Part shown: in pieces, positions 1 to 12,418 of the stretch | Numbering within the stretch: position 1 is the stretch's first letter | How the letters are laid out: every line of letters starts with the position of its first letter | Assembly (NCBI GenBank): GCA_009823505.1 | Contig: VZQC01008777.1 | Location: forward strand, 212,775-276,774 | DNA: 64,000 nt | DNA from: Rhizomys pruinosus | Lineage: Eukaryota > Chordata > Mammalia > Rodentia > Spalacidae | Direction of reading: 5' to 3' | Notes under the pieces: model-generated | Told to the model about the DNA's origin: nothing | The model's input: only the letters and a program-made list of their open reading frames with translations | The model's database searches: none | Made by a program: the position numbers and the translations under genes

Positions 1-1194
1 CAGGGACCCGGAGAATTTAGGTGGACAGGCCCGGAAATGAAAGAGATTTGCTGCGCTCAAAGCCCTCCCGCCCCCCCCCCCGTACCATTTCCTGAGCATG
101 GCCACCCCTCCTAAAGGTTCCATGACTCCAAGCAATGCCACCAAATGGGGACCAAAGGTTCAAATACTTGGAGCATATGTAGGACATTAAAACCACCACA
201 GCCAACTTTCTGAAAGTAACTCCTCTGCTGAAGTGAAAATTGCAAGTGTGAAGAATGCACAGGTGAGGTATACTATCCTTGCTTGGTCTTTTTGAAATAA
301 ATTCATTTGGGGCACAGAGTCAGGCCAAGGTCAGACCTTACCTAATGAGCATAACAAGGGATGTCAGCCATCCTCTAAGCCAAGTCACAGAAAAGGAAGG
401 TCACTGAAGTAGAATATAAAAGATGAACTTGCAGAGGTCAGCCAATTAATGTCAAAACTTAGAAAGTACAATGTCCACACTCTAGGCAAGAGGGAAGACC
501 CTCCGGAGGCTTAACACCACTGCTCTGTGGATCATTCTGCTACCTCCAAACTACTCAGGGAATGAGGAGAGGAGAAAGATGTTTCTGGACTGTCTCCTGC
601 CATGCTTTGCCTATACTGTAATGGGAATGCCTTGGTTTATTCTACTGGATGCCAGGAAATGCCCTAAGTCCTTTCATTGTCTCTAATCTCGATGTTGGCC
701 CCTCAGATGTTTTATGAACAAGAATGGACACTCTACTGTCCACATGCACTGACTGGCAGAGCTGGCACATGAAGTCATGGCTGGGGGATTGCTTCACATG
801 AGATACCAGGAATCCTGTTTATGCAGCTGGCATGCAGTCTGGAGGTTTATCTTCACTTCACAGAATACACTGAGGAAAGCACAGGAATGAGCATGTCAGA
901 AGACCTTAGTCAAGTTCGATTTCCGACATGTATGATTTATGGAGTTTCAGAGACATTGCCCTTCCTAGGCATCTTTTCCTTATCTGTAAAAGGAGTTTGC
1001 TTATATGGTATTAATTTTCTTAGTGTTTATGAAATCTCTTTGTCTCTGACTACCAGTTCGACACAGCATTGTTTTGAAAAACGATGCCTTATTTGGCCAA
1101 AAGCATGTCTTTGTTGCTCTTTTATTCTAACTAAAGTGCTAATATAATGTGTCCTAATCAAGACTCAAAAAGAAAATTGTCAAGAAGTCATATT
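1..1194. other. intergenic, nothing recognised
   Basis: Unique-looking sequence with a short poly(C) at 68-81. ORFs here are short and without family resemblance. Confidence 0.5.
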
Positions 1195-1775
1195 TGGCTC
1201 AAACTAAATGTGGTGATTAATATTGCCAAATTGACAGGCTCCAGAATTACCAAGGAGATGAACCTGTGGGTATGCCTGGGAGGGAGTTTCTAGATGGGGT
1301 TACATGGGGTGAGAACTACCCTAAATGTTGACAGCACCAACTTATTGGCTGTGATGCTGAGCTAACCAAAAAGCAAATGAGCTGAGCACCAGCATTCATC
1401 CCTCTCTGCCTCCTGATTTGGAGGTCTTGTGACCAGGCCTTCTCCATGACGGGCTGTACCATCAAACTGAGCCAAAACAACCCCTCCTGCATTAAGTCAT
1501 TCTCTTTGGTATTTCGAGATCTTGTTTGGAGGTTCTAGAAAAGGAGCTAGGCTGCTCTTATACCCCTGACTAAGGACTGTTCCTCCACTGTCTGGGAAGG
1601 TTTTCCAAGCATGCAGTTCAGGAATGATGCACACGGAGCATGAGGAAGCAAGATGACTACTGCTTAGGCACCCAGATCAGCTGAATCCACCTCGTGATGA
1701 ATGGGGTGACATGTCACAGCCAGATCATCCTCTCTGTCAGGTATTTGATCACAGTAATGAGAAAAGTAAGTAATC
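1195..1775 (+). mobile_element. interspersed rodent repeat, interrupted
   Basis: TGTGGTGATTAATATTGCC start, GCTGAGCACCAGCATTCATC middle, and an end (GATCACAGTAATGAGAAAAG) similar to the repeat at 11703-12048. About 220 bp (1510-1735) in between is unassigned. A related minus-strand piece lies at 45620-45765. Confidence 0.45.
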
Positions 1776-1982
1776 TTCTAATTTACTACAGCAAGTTATA
1801 GGTTAGACATTCTGGAAACCTTACAGAACTTAGTAAGTACAAGCCATATGTCATGAAGGCAACGCAAGGTTCTAGACTTTCTATGTACTTTCTATTTCTC
1901 CTTTTCCATCAATATTTATAACTTATAGACATCTACTTAATTAATTTGTTTTAGACATCATCTGCTCTATGCTTTCCTTTTC

Positions 1983-2240
1983 TTTTTTTAAGCTGATTTT
2001 TAAATTTAATTTATTTATTTATGTGTATGAATGTACTGTCTGCGTGTAGGTTTGTGCACCCTTGTCGTGCAATGCTGCGGAGGTCAGAAGAGGGTGTCAG
2101 ATTCCCCCGGAACTGGAGTTCTCCTGGAATTGGAGTTACAGATGGTTCTCAGCCCCCATGTGGGTGCTGGGGATAGAACCCGGGTCCTCTGCAAGAGCAG
2201 TCCGTGCTCTTAACTGCTAGGCCATCTCTCCAGCCCCAAG
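1983..2240 (-). mobile_element. B2/B3-type SINE
   Basis: Reverse complement of the tRNA-derived head (GGCTGGAGAGATGGC) with body and A-rich tail. Target-site duplication TGCTTTCCTTTTC at 1970-1982 and 2241-2253. Confidence 0.9.
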
Positions 2241-2253
2241 TGCTTTCCTTTTC

Positions 2254-3381
2254 AATGCACAGTACTGTGTGGTAGCTATAATCCCTAAAGTCCATATAAT
2301 CATCCATTCTGGCTGGGCCACACCAGTTCCTGTTTTAATTCTAAATTCTCTAGATTCTCTAGCTGGAGTGTTTGATTAGTTGTGCATCTCAGTGTTCAGT
2401 CAGATGTGGGAAAATATTCTATAATAGAGATGTGTAAACTCATCTTTTCTACACTGTCATAGGATGTTTTATAAGTGAGAAGTACATATGGGAATGGATA
2501 TTGACACAATAGATGTCTTGCGAGGTAGAGAACATGAGATATTTTACTGTTCCACATTAAAATTTTCCTTTGTTATGCAAAAGATAAAGAATATGGAGAA
2601 ATAAGTGGCCTTTCCTAAGGCAATCCAGGTATAATTGGATAAAATTATGTCATAGAGAAGAGAGCTTATGTCATTAGAGCTCTTGATGAGAAGTTAAGAT
2701 CACAGACATTATCTTTTGACCATATCACACATGCCCCCTTTATATCTGTAAATAACATCTCCTAAGATAGGTTCCCTAGCTATAACCTTCTGTTATTCTG
2801 GAAGTGTTTCTTTGGGGTCCTGGGACCCCACAGATCATGAGCTCAAAAGCTGAAGTATAGTTTTACCACTTGTTCTGACATCTGTAGCGAAATCACTGCT
2901 TAGGCTTTTATTGAATTGCCTAAGAACATTAAACCCAACATTTAAAATAGGAAAGGGAATGATTCTTTGAGGAGCATAAAATTCCTTTGTCTCTGTTGGC
3001 AAGTCCATTATTTAAAAGAGGACATGCACTACAGTGTTTAAAAGTTCAGTTCTGCCCCAGGCCATGAGTCCATTGCCAGGAATGAGCAAAGTGCAATGAT
3101 TTAGAAAAGGCTAATAACTGTGAAATGTTATTACATTATTTAGCTGTTGCTCTGAGAGAGACTAATAGCAGTGAATTTAATGTGTGAACTGCCAGGCTCA
3201 GCACTGAACAGAACTGGATTTCTGTTCATCAACAACTTCATGGGGAGCAGACATCTTTCAGTGGCCCTGTGTGCAAATCACATCACAATCTGTAAGCCCT
3301 CGACTGGCTAAACCTGTTGTATTCCTCTTCTCTTTCATCTTAGGGATTCTTTGACAGAAATGATGGTTATTCTTGTGCTTG
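2254..3381. other. intergenic, nothing recognised
   Basis: No interspersed repeat or gene seen. 3040-3330 is GC-balanced and could be a conserved noncoding element, but I cannot test that. Confidence 0.5.
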
Positions 3382-3395
3382 AAAGGGTTGAGACT

Positions 3396-3549
3396 AGCCA
3401 GGCATGGTGGTGTATATCTTTAATCACAACATTCTGGAGGCAGATGCAGGCAGATATCTGTGAGTTCAAGGCCAGCCTGGACTACAGAGAAAGCTCTAGG
3501 GCAGCTAGGACTAAAGGGACAACCTGTCTCAAAAAGACCAAAAAAAGAG
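3396..3549 (+). mobile_element. B1 SINE
   Basis: GCCAGGCATGGTGG start, AAGGCCAGCCTGG core, A-rich end. Target-site duplication AAAGGGTTGAGACT (3382-3395) and AAAAGGTTGAGACT (3550-3563). Confidence 0.9.
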
Positions 3550-3607
3550 AAAAGGTTGAGACTGATGGAATCAATCCTTCGAAATGTTTAGATGTAAAAA
3601 AATGTGT

Positions 3608-3633
3608 GCACGCGCGCGCGCGCGCGTGCGTGT

Positions 3634-3665
<32 letters not shown>
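3608..3665. repeat. (CG)n(TG)n alternating purine-pyrimidine array
   Basis: About 9 CG steps pass into about 15 TG steps. Such sequence is a classical Z-DNA former. The ORFs across it are low-complexity artefacts. Confidence 0.95.
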
Positions 3666-5216
3666 TAAAAGAGCAGCAGAAAAATGTAAGGGAATTTAAA
3701 TGCTGTTGGCAATTGAGAAAGAATGTGGCAATAAAATGGTGGTTGTGGAGACCTTTCATGATGTAACAAAATTTCAATACTTATTGTTAGTATTTTTGTT
3801 TGCTTTTAAAGAACAAAGCTCAAAAACATGTCTTTTAAGAAGGAAGAAAGTTGAACAAAACAATTACTTGTCTTCTTTACTAAGATGATACTAGACTAGT
3901 TGTCAGTTCCTGTGGCAAATTATTAAGGTGCCATGAAAAAAATTCTCAAAATGAATTCTTGAACAGAGTACATCTTTTCTCTGACAATCTTTGAAAGTCA
4001 GAATGCTAGAAACTGTCTCATAATAGAGGCCAAGCTTATAACCATGGAAGTGCAGCCTGGGTTGGGTTTCATTCCACATAGAGCAGTGACTTTTAAACTC
4101 TGGCTCTGATCCGTTATTTCTTTAATAGGTAGGAAGACAGCAATCAGAAAATCTGCTTAGTGAGGAGAAAACACTAAACTCCAGAGAATATATGCATCTG
4201 AGCAGCTACAGGAAGATGAATCACTGTTCCCCAAACATGAACAGAAGGAATATTGGTGACTACTGGGTTTTTCATGTGCAAACAATTCTTAGTTGAGTTG
4301 ATCCTGTGGCAGGGCTTTTCAGCAGCAAACTGGAGGAGGGATGCTGTTGGGGAATGCAGTTTGGATTATTTTCTGTTGGTTTCTTGTTTCTTTTTTTATT
4401 TTGAAGGGAATGGCTAAAAACAATGAAAGCACTGTAAAAGCATTTCCTCAGTTTCAGGTTGGACGATGTTATCTGTTGTCTCCATGGAGAAGTAGTATTT
4501 CTGTTTGTGAGTTTTGGGTGGCTGTAGCAGATACCAGCCTTGTTGAGGCTGAGTCCTGGAAGTGCTGGGAATTCAGGGTCCCTGGGAACTTCCCACTAGA
4601 GAGAAAGAGCAATGAGGGCACCAGGAAGATCCCGCTAAAGCCTGAAGCTCTGTGAAACTGTGCTAGAAACAGAACCAAGGGGCAAACTGACAGAGGTTTC
4701 CAGTTGCAGGAGGCCACAGAGGTGGGGCGTTGGAGAGTGGAGAGAGGCAGGGTCAGGGGAGAAACACGCCTCCCTGAGGCACACTGTACGTACTATGAAC
4801 ATGTAGGTTTGGGAGGGCCATGCCATCCTGCTGCTTTGGTGGTACAACAGAACGGATGGGAAAACTGCTAGAATACATTTCTGAGATGTTTGCAGGAAAT
4901 CAACCGCATGTCCTCTGCAGTAGAATAGGTAAAATAACATGAAGGAGAAAAGCGTGCTTTGATATACTATCTTTCTTTTAAATTGATGATTCTTCATTTT
5001 TAATGTTCATGCAAATTGAATTGTTGGCCTTAGCAAACTTGATTCAGTTGATCTGGAGTTAGCCCCAAGGGGTACTTCAACAAGATGTTGTTTCTGCTGA
5101 TGTTGCTACAGATTTGGAGACCACACCTTCAGAAGTAAGTAATTCCTCTTTGTCAATCATTGGTTAGTAGGGTGTGTGTATCCTTAAGAAGGTAGATTCT
5201 TAGGAAGAATTGTTCA

Positions 5217-5219
<3 letters not shown>
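3666..5219. other. intergenic, nothing recognised
   Basis: ORFs of up to 120 codons on both strands overlap each other at 4341-4997 without resemblance to known proteins. Confidence 0.5.
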
Positions 5220-5299
<80 letters not shown>

Positions 5300-5306
5300 C
5301 TCTCTC
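5220..5306. repeat. (CT)n simple repeat
   Basis: Almost pure CT dinucleotides with a short TTTT break, about 85 bp. Confidence 0.97.
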
Positions 5307-5943
5307 CCATGAGACTTCTACAATTTGCGAAGAAGAGATAAAATGATAGATGCTGGGAAATATAAAGCTAAATTAAGAAATAGCTATCTTGTTACTTATA
5401 ACCATCCATCAAGAGAAGGCTTAAATGACTAAAATTAGGAAGAAACGAAGGTATATTAGTACCATCCTTACATAAATAAAAATAATCATAGCAAATGTCA
5501 TGATTGAAGGGCAATAACCTCATGCTCTTGGTAAGTTGAAATATCTCAATAGATACTCAAACTACCAAATGACTTCAAGAATAAATGGATATTTTGAGTT
5601 TATCCATAAAAGATAAAGAGGCAAAAATAGTAACCAGTAGCCTTTCTTATTGAAAGTCAATGCTCAAAGTTTTCCATGGTGCATTTTCCAAACATTTTAA
5701 GAATAATACAAATCGTTTCAAACTCTCCCCCAAAATAGAATAAAAGTCTTCCAATTTTGTTTTTAATGATTTTATTATCTTAACACCAAAGTAGACAAAT
5801 ATTTCCAAGCAATGAATGTTGCAAGTCAATATTTCTTTGAATACAGATATGAAAATTCTAACAAGACATATTCAATGATATATAAGTGGGATTATACACC
5901 ATGAACAAGCAGGACTTATCAATTGTCAGAAATTAATCTTTAT

Positions 5944-6075
5944 TGAAAGACATGTATGGCAGAATGCATGATGCGTGAGCTCTGGTGGGGTGGGGGGCAT
6001 GGAAGGGGGAATGGGTTAAATTTGATTGAGAAATGTATGAAATGCACAAAACTTCAATAAAAATTGGCTTAAAAA
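5944..6075 (+). mobile_element. short 5'-truncated L1 3' end
   Basis: 132 bp of rodent L1 3'UTR (ATGTATGGCAGAATGCATGA, G-rich stretch, A-rich end). Target-site duplication AGAAATTAATCTTTAT at 5928-5943 and 6076-6091, inside the ancient L1. Confidence 0.88.
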
Positions 6076-6364
6076 AGAAATTAATCTTTATATAAAAGGA
6101 AGCAGATAAATACACCATACTGATAGAATGAAGGAAAATGAAAGAAAAAAAAGTGATGGCGTGATGGAGCATATGGCTATTTCATTAGATGCTAAATGGC
6201 TTACGGCATCTGATAAAAGCTTTCTTTTTTAGGGAAAAATCTATATAGTTATTTATGAAAATAATCTATTTCCATTATCTATTAAATATAGATAATAATG
6301 GCTATAAAAATCACATGAGGAATTTATCAATTAAAAAAAAACCACTTAACAAAAGACCAATTTA

Positions 6365-6595
6365 GGGCTGGAGAGATGGCCTAGCGGTTAAGAGCGTCAA
6401 CCGCTCTTACAGAAGACCGGGTTCAACACCCAGCACCAACATGGTGGCCGAGAACCATCTGAAACTCCAATTCCAGGAGAACTCCAGTTCCAGGGGAATC
6501 CGACGCCCTCTTCTGACCTCCACGGCATTGCATGACATGGGTACACAAACTTGCATGCAGACAGTGCATTCATACACATACAGAAATAAAAAATA
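6365..6595 (+). mobile_element. B2/B3-type SINE
   Basis: Complete: GGGCTGGAGAGATGGCC start, tRNA-like A and B boxes, A-rich end. Target-site duplication AAGACCAATTTA at 6353-6364 and 6596-6607. Confidence 0.93.
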
Positions 6596-6637
6596 AAGAC
6601 CAATTTATACATTCATTTGAATTATATCCATAAAAAC

Positions 6638-6795
6638 ATTTTTTTTTTTTTGGTCTTTTCAAGGCAGGGTCTCCCTTTAGTCCCAGCTGTCTAGGAGCTC
6701 ACTGTGTAGACCAGGCTGGCCTTGAACTCACAGGAATCTACCTGCCTCTGCCTCCCGAGTGCTGGGATTAAAGACATGTGCCACCACACCCGGCT
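6638..6795 (-). mobile_element. B1 SINE
   Basis: T-run, then the reverse complement of a full B1 ending in CACACCCGGC. Flanks TCCATAAAAAC and TCCATGAAAAA look like a worn target-site duplication. Confidence 0.93.
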
Positions 6796-7058
6796 TCCAT
6801 GAAAAATTTATACAAATCACATTCCTAAACCCCAAAGAATCATTCTGAATAAACAAGATACAGACATAGATAAATTTAGTATCCAAATAATTTGAACATA
6901 TTGTTTTAAATCACAGTAAATTATGTATTATAATAAATGAAACAACAAAATGTCACTTATATACAACTGCTAAAAAGTTTCAAAACCTGAATTATGGTGT
7001 TACAATTTATTTAAATAAATACTGTTGAGTAATGCTTTTATAGGAAACCTCTTTTACT

Positions 7059-7245
7059 GTTTTGTTTTGTTTTGTTTTGTTTTGTGGGTTTTGTTGTTAT
7101 TGCTGTTTTGAGACAGTGTCTTCTTATGTAGCCCTGGTTGGCCAGGGATTCACTATTGTGGACTACTCTGGTCTTGAATTCAGAACTCCACCTGCCTTGG
7201 CTTCTCAAGTGCTGGGATTAAAGGCATACACCCCTATGCTAGGCT
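7059..7245 (-). mobile_element. B1 SINE with (TTTTG)n tail
   Basis: Reverse-complement B1 (GAGACAGTGTCTTCTTATGT ... GGGATTAAAGGCATACACC) preceded by a TTTTG-rich tail. Confidence 0.88.
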
Positions 7246-8330
7246 GAAAGAGCAAATGTTGAAACAACTAAAAGCTAAAATTATAGCTATTCTGTTATTC
7301 TTTTTTTTAAAAAAGTCCTAATTTTGTCCATGTGTCCAAAGGTGTGAAAGGCAGAAATATTTTCCACAAAAGTCAGATATCTGGTAAAGGAAGACACACA
7401 GTAGAGAAAGATCCAAGAATTTACAAATAGAAGGCACCTCCTAAATCTAATAAATAGCTTCTACAGAAGATCTACAGCTAAACTAACAACATATTTTATA
7501 GGTAAAGACTGAATATCTTCTCCTGGAGGTTAAGAATTTGTCTAGGACATCTGTGCTCACCATTTACAGTCAACTGGGAGTCTACCTAGGATGATAAGTG
7601 AAGGGAAATTAATTAAAGGTATCTAGTTTATTGAAAAAATGGTATGTGCATGTGATATATTATACACAATGTATTCTAAATTGGCAAATCAGTTCAGAGA
7701 GATTTCAGGAAGCAGAGTATTCAATGAAGGATACTTACAAGTCAATTTTACTTTTGTGTACTTATCATGAATAATTAGATAAAGAAATGATGCTGTTAAA
7801 ATATCACCTAAATTAATAAAATACTTAAAATATATGAAAAGAAGTATGTGGCTTGGATGCTAAGAATTCTAAAATTTGTTGAGATTAAAGATGATCAAAC
7901 AAATAGAATAGCAATTTTACTCAAAATGACACATAGATTCAGTGGAATCTTTATTGAAATCCCAGATAGTTTTGTTGAATAAATCAACCTTATTCTAAAA
8001 ATTTTACTTTAAAACAATCTTGAATATGTAAAACAAGTTTGGATGATTCAGAGTTCCCAATTCTCTTTTTAAAACCCATGGTACTTTGTGGTTCTTCAAC
8101 AATGTTACACATAGATCAGTGGAATAGACCTGAGTCCAGTTATTGTCAGATGATTTTTGTTTTATTGCCAGGTGTCAAATTGAGTGCTTTGCACTTAAAA
8201 GACATTCTCTCACTGAGAAACATTAGCAGTTCTAGTTGAATGATGTTTTATAGGGGGTTTAAACTCAACGAAATAGTTAAACAATAATCTTTTCAACATA
8301 TAAAATAAATACTTATGGTGAAAACCCTCA

Positions 8331-8440
8331 GCCAGGCATGGTGTCACAGGCCTGCCATTCCAGCATTTAGGAGACATTTACCATGAGCTTGAGGCCACCC
8401 TGTTCTCTGTAGAGGCCCCAAGTCTTTGTGGAAAAAGAAT
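8331..8440 (+). mobile_element. B1 SINE, degenerate
   Basis: GCCAGGCATGGTGTCACAGG start with a decayed core and no clear tail. Confidence 0.7.
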
Positions 8441-8459
8441 AAGAAGAAATAGCTCTATA

Positions 8460-8590
8460 TCTATACACAGTGGAATTAAGTTGGACCTGAATTTCACAGT
8501 GTATAGGGAAATGAGTCTAAATTGGATTGAGAAATGATGTATGATATATGAAAGAGCTTAATAACAATAAAAATATATTTTAAAAAGAAA
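8460..8590 (+). mobile_element. L1 3'-end fragment
   Basis: Ends with GTCTAAATTGGATTGAGAAA, a poly(A)-signal-like AATAAAAATAT and an A-rich run, as in other L1 3' ends in this window. Confidence 0.6.
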
Positions 8591-8708
8591 GAACTAAACA
8601 AGCTTATATTAGAGACATAAGAGTTTGAACTACTAAAGAAATCATAAAAAACAACTCCTCATGATCTCAGATTAGGGATTATTAGATATAATAAAAGAAG
8701 CACATGTT

Positions 8709-8865
8709 AGGCTGGGCGTGGTGGCGCACGCCTTTAATCCTAGCACTTGGGAGGCAGAGGCAGGTGGATCTTTGTGAGTTCAAGGCCAGCCTGGTCTACA
8801 GAGTGAGTTCCAGGATAGCTGGGGCTACAGGGAGACCCTGTTTCAAAAAGACAAAAAAAAAAAAA
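8709..8865 (+). mobile_element. B1 SINE, young
   Basis: Complete B1 with a pure A tail. Target-site duplication of up to 15 bp ending in AGAAGCACATGT (8693-8707, and again ending at 8880). Confidence 0.95.
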
Positions 8866-9061
8866 AAAAGAAGCACATGTAATAAAATAGGTAAGTTAAC
8901 CTTTATAAAAATCTACAACTCATGATTCAAAGAACACAAGGAATGAATAAAATATTTGTGAATTATATATTTAATAAGAGACTTTTATCCAGAATAAAAG
9001 GCACTTTTATAATTTAACAATAAAAGGCAAATAAACAAATAAGCAAACAAGATAAAAAATT

Positions 9062-9291
9062 TAAATATTTATTTATGTTACTTTTATGTGTATGAGTGTT
9101 TTTCTTGTATGGATGTAAGTGCACCCATGTCATGTAATGCCCATGGAAGTCAGAAGAGAGCATAGGATCCCCAAGAACTGGAGTTACATTGGATTGTTAG
9201 CCACAATGTGGGTGCTGGGAGTTGAAGCTAGCTATTGTGCATGAGCAGACATGACAGTGCTATTAACCACATAGTCATTTCTCCGGGCCCC
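9062..9291 (-). mobile_element. B2-type SINE, old
   Basis: Reverse complement of B2 with many changes; GTGGGTGCTGGGAGTTGAA core and a worn head (CATTTCTCCGGGCCC). Confidence 0.8.
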
Positions 9292-9494
9292 AGATGAAAA
9301 ATTTTAATATATATTTCTCCAAAATGAAACAAATGGCTGAAGTACACAAATGGATATTATGTAAATACAGATTAAAAATCCAGTGAAAAACTACTTTACA
9401 GCCAGTAAATGGCCTTGATGATAAAGGCTGACAAGATCAAAGTTGATGAGTACACAGGAGATGGGAAGCTTCATGAATTTCAAGTGAGATTTTA

Positions 9495-9755
9495 TTTTTA
9501 TTTTATTTTATTTTAAAGGCGTGTGCCACTACGCCCGGCTATTTTATTATTTTTTATGTGTATGAATGTACTGTCTGCATGTAGGTTTGTGCACCTGTGC
9601 CATGCAATGCTGCGGAGGTCAGAAGAGGGCATCGGATTCCCCTGGAACTGGAGTTAAAGATGGTTCTTAGCCGCCATGTGGGTGCTGAGAATCGAACCCA
9701 GGTCCTCTGCAAGAGCAGTCGGTGCTCTTAACCACTGAGCCATCTCTCCATCCCC
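9495..9755 (-). mobile_element. chimeric B2 + B1-head SINE
   Basis: On the minus strand a full B2/B3-type SINE (9540-9755) is followed by the first 24 nt or so of B1 (GCCGGGCGTAGTGGCACACG, 9517-9540) and an A-rich tail. One perfect 15-bp target-site duplication, TCAAGTGAGATTTTA, at 9480-9494 and 9756-9770 encloses everything, so it inserted as one unit. Confidence 0.8.
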
Positions 9756-9770
9756 TCAAGTGAGATTTTA

Positions 9771-10385
9771 AAAAGCAACGGGAGGCTGGGCTCTCAAAAG
9801 GGCATGAATGGCCATACCAGCAGAGATTCAGTCTACAGAGTATGGTTCTATGGACAGGACACCAATATTCAGCCTCTCCCACCCAGGCCTCAGGGAACAT
9901 TTTGGAATAGTGGGTGGAAAGAGCGTAAAAGCTAGGGCAGTTGAGCAAGACCAAATGGCAATGAATCCAGCAAGGTCCTTGGGTCTTGTTCGTATGAACC
10001 TACAGCATTGATGCCAGAGTGCAGAAGATCCATGCAAGCTCATCTGGACAAAATCCCAGAACTGAACTTCAGAAATGGGTAGCAGAACCCAATCTTAGCT
10101 GAAGAAATATTAGAAGCTGATTTCAGTTGGGTGAGGAAGAACTGATTGGTCTTTTATAAAAGAGGGATATTGGACAGGCTGACGAGAGCTCAGAGGATGA
10201 ACTGGCACTGGAAAATGACTGGAGAGAGTAATTTGGCACAATAGACCCTAACAAAATTGACACACTGTATGAATCCTGGTGGGGCAGAAGTTGCAGGAGG
10301 ATGTCAGTGGAGTAGTGGGTATAAAAATGATCAAGTCTGATTGAAAAATCTTGTGTGAAATACACAAAATTAAATTAATCATTTA
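9771..10385 (+). mobile_element. old rodent L1 3'UTR fragment (tentative)
   Basis: Non-coding sequence ending in AAAATCTTGTGTGAAATACA and an A-rich end, the pattern of other L1 3' ends here. The upstream part is assigned only by continuity. The ORFs in it are short and unrelated to known proteins. Confidence 0.45.
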
Positions 10386-10771
10386 CTCAATTCTCAATAT
10401 ATTAAACAGAAACTCCTAGTTATATACTTGGAAATTTATAACATACTTATCTAAAAAGAACAGTAAATAGTGTTCATGACACCATTATTTATAATAGCTC
10501 CCAAATGTAAGCCCTCTTGGTATCCATCAACTGGTAAATGGATCAATAAAATACAGAATATCCATATATTGAAACAGTATTCAGCTAGAGAAAGATATGA
10601 TGCAGTGATTCTTGCTACAATCTGGATTAAATTTTGAAAATTTCATTGCTAAAAGAATCAGTGACAAAACCCTATGAAATGTCTGTGATAAGCAGATTAA
10701 CAGCAAAAGTAAACAGCTTAAGTGGTTACAGGAGTAGATAGGAAGAAGGTATTGAACATGAGGTGTAATTG

Positions 10772-11144
10772 GTTTTTTTTTTTTAATTTTTTATTTGTTT
10801 ATTTTTAAGGGATTCTACAATATAAGAGCACATTTGCTTTCAGATCACATTAATGTTGCTCAGTTTGCCATACAATTAGATAATTGGTGCTAGCATCCAC
10901 AGATGAGGAATACCATTCGTTGTTTTTCTGGGACTGTGTTACTTCACTCAGCATGCTATCTTCTAGTTCCATCCATTTACCTGCGAAGTTCATGATGTCA
11001 TCTTTCTTTACCACTGCATAGAACTCCACTGTGCAGATGTAGCACATTTTCTCTATCCACTCGTCAGTTGAGGGGCATTTGGGTTGGTTCCAGCTCTTTG
11101 CTATTGTGAAGAGACCTGCAATAAACATGGCTGTGCTTGTATCT
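10772..11144 (-). mobile_element. 5'-truncated L1 (ORF2 end)
   Basis: Minus-strand copy of the last part of ORF2 (protein WNQPKCPSTDEWIEKM and VKKDDIMNFAGKWMELED) with its T-run at the left. Perfect target-site duplication GAGGTGTAATTG at 10760-10771 and 11145-11156, inside the ancient L1. Confidence 0.92.
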
Positions 11145-11702
11145 GAGGTGTAATTGTTAATGGATAAACTTTCATATTTAGAAAGAAGAGATTTGGTACA
11201 AATGCTATAATGCTTGTACAAGTTTGTGAATTAAAAAAAATATATTGAATTTTATACATTACATATGTGAATTTTATGGTAATCTCTGTATAACACTTCT
11301 AAAAATACTCACTGATTGAAAAAATAGCTTAGTTTATGATAATATCACTGACATAATTAAAATATATTAGAATGTTAATATGAGATCAATTTCTTTAGGC
11401 TATTGACAAGCTAATTTGTTACCAATTCATACTTAATGTGGCTTGGCACTTGTCCCAGACTTCTCTAAGCAACAGAGACAGTGTTATGAAGGCTAAGGAA
11501 GAGGCCAGATCAGCTTTCTCATTCATGAAAGAGCTGAATGGCATGTACCGACTTCCTGACTTCTTGAAACAGATGGGGCATCATTCATCTCCAGAGGCAC
11601 AGTGCCCTTATGATCAAGTAGCAAGTGGGGAGGGAAACTAACCTCCCTCCAACTTACTTTTAAACCTACTTCAGAGGGACTGGGAGGAGCCATGCGCATG
11701 TG

Positions 11703-12048
11703 TTGTGATTTAAATGTAAAATGTCCCATAGGCTTAGGCATTGGAATACAGGGTTCCCAGATGCTAGTGCTGTTTGGAATCATTTAGACGGGGAAGCCTT
11801 GTTGGAGGAAGTGAGTCCCTGGGGGTGAGGCATTATAACTGTTCCCCCCTTCCTGTTCATAATCTGCTTCCTGAGTGTGGATGCTATCTGACTAGGCAGC
11901 CTCCTGCTCTCCGCCCCCCCCCCCCACATGCTGTCTTGTCTTCCCTGCCATGGTAGACTATCTATCTGGAATCACAGGCCAAAATAAACACTTTCTCCCT
12001 TAAGTTGCTTTCAAGGTATCATAGTAATGAGAAAATTACTAACATAGA
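11703..12048 (+). mobile_element. LTR-like interspersed repeat (MaLR type suspected)
   Basis: Starts TGTTGTGATTTAAATG, has a GGAGGAAGTGAGTCCCTGGG middle and a CCAAAATAAACACTTTCTCC end with AATAAA, then a GAGAAAATTACTAACA terminus. The TG...CA ends and late AATAAA suit an ERVL-MaLR solo LTR. A hAT-like rodent repeat is the other option. Confidence 0.45.
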
Positions 12049-12418
12049 ATAGTAGACCAGTTTTTCACATCTGATTTTTGCCAACATACTCTGGAATGTC
12101 TTTGAGAAAGACAAAACTTAGTTTGCGGTCTAGAAGACTACATTCTAGAAGACTCTATCCCAGTCTTGACCTTGAGTAAATCCTGAAGGATTCTCTTTGG
12201 AAGTCTACACCTCAGCATTCTATTTAGCCTTTGAAAAATTCACAGAAATGATGAAAACATACAGAATATTTGATTTCTGAAAGATATGTACATATAACAA
12301 GAAAATTCTAGAAAATAAATGTTAAGAGAGACTTTAGGTAGAAATAAAATTTGAGAATATAGTAGATTATTTTCCAATTATGATTTGGTAATGCTCTTCT
12401 TGAAAAAGAGCATCCTCA

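Larger units (their letters stand above)
5690..11320 (+). mobile_element. ancient L1 remnant, split by younger insertions
   Basis: Very diverged ORF2-like pieces line up in order on the plus strand: reverse transcriptase region (5690-5927, 6092-6352), later ORF2 (7860-8260, 8940-9060, 9295-9420, 10390-10759) and a 3' end (11157-11320). They are separated by B1, B2, young L1 ends and the chimeric SINE. Recognised from stretches such as 'ttatacaccatgaacaagc' and 'gatcagtggaatagacc'. Confidence 0.65.

Noticed and set aside
6365..6440. tRNA-like A and B boxes
   Set aside because: Part of a B2/B3 SINE head; no tRNA cloverleaf gene. The same applies to the other B2 copies.
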